A stretch of 18,314 bases of DNA from assembly GCA_036939975.1 (NCBI GenBank), contig JALLPB010000289.1, forward strand, positions 1 to 18,314. The letters are read 5' to 3'. The notes below the pieces were generated by a model. The model saw nothing but the letters and a program-made list of their open reading frames with translations, searched no databases and was not told where the DNA came from. The translations under genes were made by a program, and so were the position numbers. The DNA is from Cyclostephanos tholiformis. Taxonomy: Eukaryota > Bacillariophyta > Thalassiosirophyceae > Thalassiosirales > Thalassiosiraceae. Below, in pieces: positions 8,380 through 17,654 of this stretch; within the stretch, counting starts at the first letter, position 1, and each line of letters begins with the position of its first letter.

Positions 8380-8704
8380 CACGACAATCACACTCAATCA
8401 ATACTCCACCTCCCAACCCACACACTACCGATCTCACAGGTACAAGATATCATCTGCATTGGAAAAGAAAATAAGAACTTAACCAACCCGGGCCTAGTCT
8501 GGCCTGAATGCATCCATTTGTGAATATCGATAACCATATCTGGACATCTCATCGCCCTATTGTGGTTGCTCTGCCCATGTAGGCGGAAAAGAAAGACAAA
8601 AGTTTTCTGCCCTTTTGTTTTTTAGAGCGAATATAGATAATGGGTACGATAATTTATAATTTATTATGATAACGTTAAACGTTTTCTCCATGGCCAAAGA
8701 CAGC

Positions 8705-8763
8705 CAAAAATGGAATCGTACATTTCCTTGAGGCAAAAATGGAATTGGTACATTTCTACGAGG
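8705..8763. repeat. Tandem duplication of a 29-30 bp unit
   Basis: CAAAAATGGAAT begins copies at 8705 and 8734, and both copies contain GTACATTTC and end GAGG. The second copy is one base longer. Confidence 0.8.
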
Positions 8764-8804
8764 CTTCCTACGCTATCGAATTCCTAGCCCTGCAAGGTAA
8801 TTCC

Positions 8805-8870
8805 TAACCCTTAGCTGACTGTTAACTAACCCTTGGCTGACTGTTAAATAACCCTTAGCTGACCCTAAGC
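8805..8870. repeat. 22-bp tandem repeat, three units
   Basis: Units at 8805, 8827 and 8849 begin TAACCCTTAGCTGAC or TAACCCTTGGCTGAC. The first two end in GTTAAC/A, and the third diverges at its end (CCTAAGC). The CCCTTA words superficially recall telomeric CCCTAA, but the unit is 22 bp and not an array of the hexamer. Confidence 0.85.
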
Positions 8871-9019
8871 TGACGATGAGCTCGCTAAGGGGTCAATTGT
8901 AATTACAGCGGTAGTATGCAGCTCATATCATCATTCTTGCTTTTCTGTTGACGTTTGAAAGGTTGTGTATATGCATGTATTTGTTTCCTCCTTATCGTCC
9001 AGATTTTATGAAAATATAT

Positions 9020-12000
9020 TCAACTTCCTCCATCTTCCACGGTCGCTGTCGATAGAGCAGTCCCATTCATTCCCTCGATTGCGTCATCATCATCATTGAA
9101 GTAGGAATCGTCTCTGTCAGCCTGACGAAATTTTCGCTGCAGATTGTCAAAGCCAGAGGATGTAAAATGATTTTTGTGAGCTTTCAGAATATCAGAAACG
9201 ACACACACCAAATGAAATAAGTGTGCACTCGCCTGGTCTTCTAAAGCCTTTTTGTTCAAAATTAGTTTCTCTCCTCCATTCAAATGGAGACCATTGCTGC
9301 TTCCAGTCATGTTAAGATCATCACAAAGCAGTGGCTGTTTTCCCCCCTGCTGTTCTGATTTGTATCTTTCATTATTGTAAGTTTTGCGAAGTTGTTTGAA
9401 TGTTTCGACGTACGGATTTGCAATGTCCTCCAAACTCGGATTGTTGTCCTTTCTGTTTAAATGTGTCACAACTATGCAATCTATAAGAGATTTGATATTT
9501 TCTACGCAGATGAAATCGCATATCTTTTTGTGGCGCAGTAAAAGTAGGAAGGTTTAGGGTTGACACGATTGTGATAGATATTCTTGCAAATATTACATTG
9601 GCTGCTAACTCACCTCTAGAATTGCCGAGGAGAGCAGGTTATTGCCCACTGAACTTGACCTTTCCCGAAATAGGTCAAACAGAGGAGTAAACAAGTCATG
9701 TTGAATAATATGACGATGATAAAATTCGTCTTTTACTGAAAGCACCGAACGAAAAAGTCTGTGCAACATCAGAATTACGAGAAATGAGCAGATTAGGTAA
9801 CGATCAATACGAAAATAACAATTTCAAAAAAATGAGAACACTCACTTCAATGTGGCTAATTTGAGACAGCGAATCCCGGAAGGTAGCGTTAGCCCATATA
9901 TGACAGATGGACCCTCGTTTTGGCTCAGTGTCTTAAGAAAAATACCCAAAGACCGCGTTTTCAACATGAAAAATTTCATGCGATGGACATGAGACCGCAC
10001 GCAAAAACTAACAATTTCCAGTGTGGAGGATGCTCGAACAGGACATGGTTCGATGGGTCTAAGGAGAGATAGAAGAGAATCATCCTTACTGCCACTAGAA
10101 AAACTGGATGCGTTAGTCCGATGCCCAAACTTTTGGCGTATCCGATTCATTGAAGTCTCGTTTTCAATAATTGTTGGCTGTACCAATCGTGGCACCAAAA
10201 TCACATGATTGAATGGCTCTACGAGCCAATAGACATAAAGATCATAAAAAAGTGCAAGAAATGAATTCTGCTGGGACTCGATTGACATCACTCCTCCTCC
10301 TCCTCCTCCTCCTCCTCCTCCTCCTCCTCCTCCTCCGCAACTTGAGCTCTGACCTCCATCATCATTATTATATTCCTCATTCAAAAATCCGTCACCGCCA
10401 GCACTGCTCACCGATGAGGCGCCCTGCACCTGTGTACGCTGTAGTTCGCAATCCGTAGATTCTGTATCAAGTATGATTCTAATGATTTCAGATGTCTGAA
10501 ATGTCAATCCAGCATCATTTTCTGTGGCCATCACGTAAATCAGAGAGAGCATCAGGTCGTCTGTGGGGCAGGAGAATATCACCTGACCTTGTCCGTTTGG
10601 CTTTGGTCGAACGACATTATGTTGACAAGCAGCGGAGGCGATATAGTACTCGAGGCAATATTTTCTTATCAGGCCAGGATCATGCATGGTAATCACTCCC
10701 AAGATATTAAGGGCGGCGCCACGATCCTTGACGTCAGTTGTTGGGTCGGACAGGACAGCAGAGAGGAGGGATAGAAAGTTCACATGAAGTTTGGCATGTG
10801 GTAATGATGATGGTGATGACCTTGTCGTCCCCACCACGATGGGTTGTGGCATTTTCGCTACGTAGTTTGTGCCAACGCTGCCGCTTCTCCCATTGACATT
10901 AATATCATCTTTGGACTCCTCTCCTGCTGCGACCGTAGCCAAATTATTTTCCGTGCCATCGCGCAGTTTCTGACAATCATCATTCCCCATCAACAATAGT
11001 GTGACCATGCATACTGTAGTCTCAATAAAAACATCCTTTTCATGCTGTTGAAGCGACATACGCGCCATGTTGAACAGCTCATTCAAAAACATCAAACATC
11101 CACTACGGCGGATCATTCTGGACGATAACGATGAGTCTTGGGGCGCGACATGCTGGTTCCAGAGAGTCGCAGATTGGGGCGACTCCAATGATAACAAAGA
11201 TGCAGAATGAAGAGGATTAGGAGGAGATGGCAGATGTGAAAGCTGCGCTGTTGATAATTCTTTCTCTTCCTCCTCTCTCCATTTCATCACTCGAATGGCA
11301 TGTATCTCTGCCCCCAACATACGAATGATACGAAAAAGATAATTATCACCATCCTCGTAACCATCGCTACTGAAGCCAGTGACATTTCCACATTTTACTC
11401 CCACATCAGACTCTTCTATCTTTGAATTTGATCGCTGTTTTCGCTGATGGCCTCTCACTGCACGCACTCCTCGAATAATATCAACCATCGTAAACTGCCC
11501 AAGGCTAACCAATGTGCTCAAATTACTCTCATCCATTGTGGGGCGTAATATGGTATCGCGTAAGAAATTTACGCGGAATAGTCGTTGAATGTTCGCTATT
11601 AAATTTCTTCCCCCGAATTGATTGTACTCGTCGCTGGTGGTGCTGCTCGTGCTGCTATAGTTGCCACTGCTTCTGTGCATGTCATCCTTGTCGTTGTCTT
11701 TATCGACGTTTTTATCATCGTTGTTACTGCCACCATCGTCATCAATACGTATGACAGTGCAAAACTTGGCATGATTCCTCAAAAATTCAACGTGGGACGC
11801 CTTTTCTCGTAGATCCGGATCATATTCCATCACAGCGCATAGAAGCTCGAATGTTGGTGCGTCGGATGTGACATATTCGATAATTTCGGGATCATTTAGT
11901 AGTAATATGGATTTGATGGTGCTGGCAAGCAGTCTTGCGTAGTTTATATCACGATCTTTTTTTTCTTGAAGATTTTGCTTGTTATGCTTCTCATCGGCGT

Positions 12001-12710
12001 CTTCTTTGTTATCGTTGCCAAAAGGGCGTTTCGGACTGGTCGAATGATCGCCGACGTTGATTCTGGCTTTCATGGAGGTAAATTGAACGTCTTTATCGCC
12101 ACCATCACTCCCCTCTATGTCATCATTCTTAGAATCATCCTCACTGCTGGTACATTCAAAACCACAAACGTCATGAAATAAGGACAATAACTTTCGAAAA
12201 TTGGCACAATCATTCGATGCCAGATAAATTAATAAATCTTCCCGTTGCACCACAGATGAATTCAACATTTGCTGGTATCCTCCACCGCCCATCCCTATTC
12301 CCCACCCACCTTGGTTGTATTGAAAATTATTAATATATTCTCGAAGGGAGGATAGATCGTTCCACGTAGGATCATTGGATGGTAGATTGCGGCGTCTGCG
12401 TTGGATATTGTTATTCGTATTGATGTTGTTGTTGTTGTTATCATCGTTCCCTGAAGACTCATGCTGTTGTTGCGACTTTTGTTCATTTTGATTTAGGACG
12501 ACATTATTGCGGCCGTTATCGATGGGTATCGTGATTGGAGTTGGAAAATTCTGATGCTGGAGGCGGTTCAGCTGTTGAGGCCCATATTGATCGTTGTCCG
12601 AGTCATCATCATCATAGCCGAGGGGGACAGCAGCAGCTGCTGCTTCTCCACTTGATGAGACAGTGGCGGCGGTAAAGGCAGCCAAGTGAACATCCATATC
12701 CTTATCCTCC

Positions 12711-12746
<36 letters not shown>

Positions 12747-14965
12747 AAATTACTGACTGGTTCATTGCTGCCACTGCTTAAGTTACGGTCATTTGAAGAC
12801 AACAAGGAGTTCCCGTTGGCAGCTGCAGTGGCGTGCTTATGCACATGCATTTCATTATGCTGTTCTTGTTGAAATTTACCTACCGATACACTAAACGATA
12901 AATTTGCCGCATCGCTAGTTGTCTCTGATATTGGATGACGGGGAGGTATGCCCATGCTCGAAAATAATGACGATGGCTTAATTGCGCCTCCCAACCCTAA
13001 CGGAGAAGATACGAGACTTGATAGTTGACGGTCCTCCATCGCATCGTGATCAGGCGAGTTGGGCGAGTTGTGTAAGAAAGAGTGATGATGATGAGTGTTA
13101 AGCGGGGAATGCGTTGGTGGTAACTGCTTTTTGGGAGGTGAGTGTTGTTGCTGTTGATGATGGTGAAGATTACTTGAAATGCTTCCATCTTTGACCTGTC
13201 TTCTATCCTCCTCTCCTTCTCCAAGCTCCTCTTGATTAATGTCATCAGCAAAACCACCATCACTCCTAGTCCACACCTGAGTCTGGGCGGTTGTTGTCTC
13301 CTCTTGGTGGCGATCAATATCATATGATGATGTTGATGACGAGGAGGACGACAATGACATCAATTCTCTTGCGCGAGCTTGAACATTTGTTATTTGGTCC
13401 CAAATATCCTTACATCCAGCATTGTCTTGGAAAGATAATGCCAGGTCCACTCCTCCACCTCCCACGGGCGATGACTTTGCTTTATCGTCATTTACTTCTT
13501 GACTCATGATATCGCCACTGGTCCTGATATTGTTGCAAGGCTCGCACCACGTGATGATATTTCCCCCTTGGCGTTGATAAGCCGATCCTGAGTTATCGTG
13601 CAGCAAAATTACGCGAGTGCGTAGCAACACCTTTTGACGACAAGGCGTTGAATTGACAATGCTTGTGCTGTCTGTCGTCAACGAGGACGTTTCCGATGCT
13701 CCGTCATTCTTCACCTCATGCTGGTTTTGTTGATGAAGATTGGAAACCTCAGCGCGCATGCAGATCATGGGTTCGCCCAATTTGGAAAAGATTGAACCGA
13801 CGGAAGGGGAGATGTTTGTTGATGGCGTCGAGTTTTGACTTGCTGATGTTGAATTTTTGTTATGCAACTGTTGCTGGGGCGGTTGTTCATGAGGACGGGC
13901 ATAATAAAACTGCAATCGTCCTGTCCCACAATCGTCCCACGATCCATCTGGGTTGAGCCGATACAATTTGACGCGCCATCCTGGCGGTTGCTGTTGCTGC
14001 ATTTCCCTTTGATGCTGTCGATGCTGTTGGCGAAGCGGCGTTGACTGTTGAGAATGACCCTGTGCTTTTTGGTCACCTTGCGGAGATGAAATGCTTTTGC
14101 TGCTACTTTGAAAATGGTTTTGCAATTCGTGTTGTGCATACTGCTGTTGCCGAAGTTGTTCTGAAGTGGTGTTGACGGGGGCGCTGGGAGAGGTACGCGG
14201 CGGTCGTCCTCCGACCGAAACACCATTCTCCTGATGGGGAATGTGAGCCTTGGCGCAAGAAGTTTTGCCATTTCGATTCAGGCTTAGTTCTTCCTCGACA
14301 ACTTTGTTGCCGCCACCAGCATGATTGTAATCATTTTTTTCGTCAGATTGCACATTTGGCGTTGCGGATGATTCACCAAAAACATCGCTGCCACCGACCC
14401 CGTCGACTTTCTCGACAAACTCATTTTCTTCCACATCAGATACATCCACTGTGACTTTTTCACTTTCACCTTCCTCCAAGAGTATCAATGACAGCTTTTT
14501 CTTTTTTCTCGAATCATCGCCGTCGTCAAAGTCTACAAATGATTCAATGCTTCTGGTCTTCTTTCGTTTTGCGTGTCTTTTATAATTGTGTTGGACAGCA
14601 TACGAGGAGGATGACGGGCGGTTGGTGGGGATGAGCTTCAATTGGATAACTTTTCCCAGACCCCCACCCTCACCATCATTAACATTCCCATCCCCAACAC
14701 CAATTTTATCATCGCTGGAGAACCCTTTTTCTTCCGCCATCACTACATCCCCCCCCTTCCCGCCTCTCTGATCCGGGTCGTATTCGACTCCCGCCTCAAC
14801 TACTTGGACGCCCCCCCCTCCGAGGTAAGTGTAAGCTTTTTCATCATGGTCTACTTTTTCCGATAATTCCTTTGCTCCGATTTCCGATTCTTCGTCTTCG
14901 CTCTTAACTGTCAGTATCTCAGCCACCACCGCCGCCACCCCGAGGGTAGACTCCGTTACTGTCAT
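9020..14965 (-). CDS. Protein phosphatase 4 regulatory subunit 3 (PP4R3/SMEK/Psy2 family), three exons
   Basis: Coding exons are 14965-9846, 9758-9614 and 9523-9020, predicting 1922 aa. PP4R3 directs the PP4 catalytic subunit to substrates in DNA repair, cell-cycle and centrosome control. The N-terminal PH/EVH1-like domain begins near residue 329 ([17 protein letters not shown]) and ends near 527 ([19 protein letters not shown]), with an insert in between. The SMEK helical-repeat domain starts near 903 ([18 protein letters not shown]) and closes across the introns with VKDEFYHRH and [12 protein letters not shown], followed by the family's acidic [10 protein letters not shown] near the C-terminus. 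The frame is open from 15058, but the codon there is TTG with a TGA upstream, so I take the first ATG, at 14965; a short upstream exon is possible. Basic clusters near residues 129-155 ([16 protein letters not shown]) may be nuclear localisation signals. Animal homologues are about 830-850 aa. The excess is a long N-terminal extension and low-complexity inserts. Confidence 0.93.
9524..9613 (-). other. Intron 2 of the PP4R3 gene (90 nt)
   Basis: The donor reads GTGAGT and the acceptor CAAAAAG on the minus strand, phase 0. Splicing joins LLSSAILE to [15 protein letters not shown], matching the animal family segment AVIELFEFIRVEDIKSL. The acceptor lacks a strong pyrimidine tract, but the protein alignment decides it. 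Confidence 0.85.
9759..9845 (-). other. Intron 1 of the PP4R3 gene (87 nt)
   Basis: The donor reads GTGAGT and the acceptor TGCACAG on the minus strand. Splicing joins LKLATL to [17 protein letters not shown] with the intron after codon position 2 (phase 2). It restores the conserved SMEK segment that contains KDEFYNRY in animals. Confidence 0.9.
10291..10336. repeat. Trinucleotide microsatellite (CTC/GAG type), about 15 copies, encoding poly-Gly
   Basis: The plus strand reads CTC repeats. In the PP4R3 frame on the minus strand it encodes 16 consecutive Gly, near residues 1544-1559, inside the SMEK helical-repeat region. A pure repeat like this is likely length-polymorphic. Confidence 0.95.
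12711..12746. repeat. (GAT)12 microsatellite encoding poly-Ser in PP4R3
   Basis: Twelve uninterrupted GAT triplets on the plus strand read as TCA codons on the minus strand and give a run of Ser followed by EDKD. The run lies in the low-complexity linker between the PH-like and SMEK domains. Confidence 0.95.
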
Positions 14966-15790
14966 TGACTTCTCTATTTCCAACTCGGGAATAGGGTCTT
15001 CCACATCCACCAAGGGGGGAGGGGGGGGGAGGGGGCGGGAGAGAGTCCAGTTTGACAACCAAAATCAATTGATTTGTCGCCGTTCCTCTTCTTGGATTGT
15101 TAATTAATAAACACAGGAAAAGGGAAATATTATTATTTGTTGATAATATATTTATTTTTTATGCAACGTAAGGTGGTAAAGTAAGTATTTTTTTAGAGAG
15201 TAAAAAATACGTGGGTCATTGATGAGGTGGAAGTCTTCCTCCCCGCCCCCCATCCCATCCAAGGACCTTTCTCATATTTGTGACGATACATAAGATGCAC
15301 ACACAATAACAAATTTGTTGGGTATACTTTCCCTAGTAATCTCTAGTATTATTTCTCAACACTACTTTGTCTTGCTGGTGTTGTTACCTACAACATGTAG
15401 GTAATTTTTTTTCATTGTTTACTGTGCCCTACACACTTTCAAACAAGCTTAACAAAATTCATGCAAAGAAAATATTCCACTGAGTATTTTTTTACAAGCC
15501 AAAAGGGTCAAGACAAAAACCCTATTAACTAGTTATTGCTCCTTAAATCAACGAGGGTCACATCTATATCACTATTAGACTTTTCCGTTAAATCCATGGC
15601 GAGCAGATGAACATTTCGGTGTTCGGATGTCCTATGTTCAACCTGTCCGCATGCTGATTATGACACATCAACTTAGCCCTCTCTTTCCACTTTCACAACT
15701 AAATAGCACGACCCTCACTGACCCTCGGCCATATCACATAAATCTACACTGGTTCTTCTGTAAAGCCTGACTGACAATCATTCCCCCATA
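14966..15790. other. Upstream region of the PP4R3 gene
   Basis: There is no credible gene here. For the minus-strand PP4R3 gene this is 5' UTR and promoter territory. It includes an AT-rich block (about 15100-15165) that could contain core promoter elements, and a perfect palindrome at 15384-15404. A TATA box or initiator cannot be called with confidence. Confidence 0.5.
15384..15404. promoter_or_regulatory. Perfect 8-bp inverted repeat, candidate protein-binding site
   Basis: TTACCTAC at 15384-15391 is followed, after AACAT, by GTAGGTAA at 15397-15404. The arms match exactly. It lies about 420 bases upstream of the proposed PP4R3 start codon, in gene-free sequence. A dimeric regulator site or a hairpin are both possible; function is inferred from position only. 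Confidence 0.4.
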
Positions 15791-16400
15791 ATGCCACCAA
15801 CAAGCATTGTCAATCCTGAGAATGCAAAGCCACCATTAGCGTCCTTATTCAGCCGCCACAGCGGACAGTTGCTGTGGATCAATGCAACATGCCACACAAC
15901 AACCAACTGGATGATTGGGCCACAACGGAGTAGCGGTGGCATGATGGCATGCCAAGGTTTCAGATAGAGGCGCAAGGAGAGAGGGGTTAGATCAACACGA
16001 CATGAAAGCTGATGCCAAAGATGACCACTAGTATGACGACCATGAAAAGGGGCAGTGCATGGTGGCAATGATGACATCGATGACACAACAATCAAAGTAT
16101 TTAGCTGTGTGGTAGGAAGATGACAATGTCTACATTGAGGACACTGAGAGCACAGATGGTTATGAAGCAAGCACAAATGGTGACAAAAACAATGGGGACA
16201 ATGAGAACAACTACAACAACAATGACAACAACAACAACAACAATGAGTGGTGATGGCAGTCCATGCTTGGCAGGAGCAATGCAGACAGCAACAGCGATGA
16301 CAGCTCAACAATCACGTATGTCGCAGGAGAAGTAGGAAGCCCCCCTCGATGTCAAGGGGATGACAAAGGTGACACGAAATGCCAACAACAGCACTACTAA
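15791..16400 (+). pseudogene. Decayed ORF with Asp/Asn-rich region, probably transposon-derived
   Basis: An ATG at 15791 opens 58 codons (MPPTSIVNPENAKPPLASLF onward) ending at a TAG at 15965-15967. A second segment in another frame, 16116-16400, reads EDDNVYIEDTESTDGYEAST, then a run of Asn/Asp from AAC repeats, a TGA at 16251-16253, and SNADSNSDDSSTITYVAGEV. Acidic and Asn-rich stretches like this resemble the decayed ORF at 2085-2692. I infer that both are N-terminal parts of transposon ORFs, but neither has a catalytic domain. Confidence 0.35.
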
Positions 16401-16719
16401 CCCCCCAAAAGAATGAAACAAGTGGCTTAAATCAAAAGGGTCAAACCTGACCTCTAGGCATGATGTGCTACCACCCACACAAATCATGATAGGAGCTGAT
16501 GCCACTTGCAGGATGCATCGATCATATCAATTAAGATACCCCTATCTCGATTTGGCCTTGAACCAAATGGCATGCGGTTAATTATTTAAACAAGTGAAGA
16601 AAACTTTCTCTGGTATACACCCTATGTAGGAACCCAATGGGTGGAGGGGTCATAAAAAAACCTCACTTAATCTTGTAGTGTAAGTGGGTGTTTACTGGTG
16701 GGGTATATTATCTGACTAT
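16401..16719. other. Gene-free stretch
   Basis: There are no convincing frames here. The sequence is mixed, with an AT-rich segment around 16575-16590. The right part (from about 16680) may be the outer end of the Harbinger-like element, but I could not define a terminal inverted repeat. Confidence 0.5.
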
Positions 16720-16766
16720 CGTACCCCAGAATTGTACCCCAAAAATCCTGCTTGGCTTGGGGTACG
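16720..16766. repeat. Inverted repeats of CGTACCCCA upstream of the Harbinger-like ORF
   Basis: CGTACCCCA at 16720-16728 and TGGGGTACG at 16758-16766 are exact reverse complements. A second GTACCCCA at 16734-16741 also pairs with TGGGGTAC at 16758-16765. Three copies of one word in about 47 bases suggest either subterminal binding sites of the transposon or a hairpin. Confidence 0.6.
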
Positions 16767-16985
16767 CACCCCTGTTCCTTGGTGGAGAAAGAGAAAACTG
16801 ACTTTTGAAGAATCTTCACACACTGGCATGAGCATTGGGAACAAAATATCATCCCCGGCCGCTGGAATCTCCACACCCAGGCATATAAATACACTTGCCG
16901 CTGCATCTGCATCCCCACCAGCTTCATTGCTGCCTTCTCTCCCAATGCCAGTGTCCCCTCCCCTTGACCAACCACCACCATCCAC

Positions 16986-17654
16986 ATGTCATCAAACATT
17001 CCAGCTTACCAGGTTGACTTGATTGTTGCAGTTGCTGTAGGGCACTCTGTTTACTGCTCCATCGGATCTATTATAGATAACCACCATCACCAAGGGCATC
17101 ATGGCCATCCTCCACGACAGTGCCGGCATTGGTCCATTGAGGAGATCTATGAGTGCCTTGGTTCCCATTACTTCTGTCATGCATATCGAATGACATACGC
17201 CTCCTTCTGGGATTTGCATGGTAAGATCTGTGGTCTGATCTGACATTATGCTGCAAAAATTACACATTATCAGCGTAAGAAGCAATGGACAGGGTGGCGA
17301 ATAGGAGCGGCTGGGTTCTCTCCCCCAGTGCCAAATGGACTGGTCTTGTCTAGTGCACGGCTGGGGTGTGCACTCCAATATTTTGCAGGTGGATGCCCTC
17401 TTGACATTATGATTAATTTCGGTATAGGTTTCAGTGATATTTTTGTCAGTGTCTGGAGTGATGTGATGGCAGTCAATCACTTGAAGGAGTTCTACATTTC
17501 ATACCCTGAGTCTCATGAGAAGCAAAGAGAGATTGCAACTTTTTTCTGTGAGGCAAGTGGTGTTGGTTTTGATAACTGTACTGGTGCTATTGACGGTATT
17601 CTCATATGGACACATATGCCATCAGAAAAGGATGTGGGGGATGATATTAACTAA
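16986..17654 (+). pseudogene. PIF/Harbinger-like transposase (DDE_Tnp4 type), truncated and stop-interrupted
   Basis: One frame runs from an ATG at 16986 through a single TGA (17241-17243) to a TAA at 17652-17654. Recognisable family segments are RHWSIEEIYECLG and YRMTYASFWDLHGKI, then PPVPNGLVLSSARLGCALQY, FAGGCPLDIMINFGI, VWSDVMAVNHLKEFYISYP and CTGAIDGILIWTHMPSEKD. The last contains the first catalytic Asp (AIDG). The rest of the catalytic domain (second Asp, Glu) is missing, because the frame stops shortly after and the sequence beyond reads on the other strand. The copy is therefore non-functional: roughly the N-terminal half of a transposase, with an internal nonsense codon. Confidence 0.8.

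Larger units (their letters stand above)
8380..9019. other. Gene-free stretch downstream of the PP4R3 gene
   Basis: This region separates the retroelement remnant from the stop codon of the minus-strand PP4R3 gene and probably contains that gene's 3' UTR (the part just below 9020). It holds two short tandem repeats, listed separately, and an AT-rich segment around 8640-8680. I see no coding frame of interest. Confidence 0.6.

Noticed and set aside
8805..8870. Telomere-like CCCTTA/CCCTAA words
   Set aside because: The period is 22 bp, not 6, and only three units exist, so this is not an interstitial telomeric array.
10213..10458. Plus-strand frame with a poly-Leu run resembling a membrane segment
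   Set aside because: It is the antisense reading of the poly-Gly microsatellite in PP4R3, whose minus frame is supported by domain matches.
15778..16311. Minus-strand open frame rich in Cys and His
   Set aside because: The Cys run is the complement of ACA/AAC repeats that encode Asn/Asp on the plus strand. There is no regular zinc-finger spacing.
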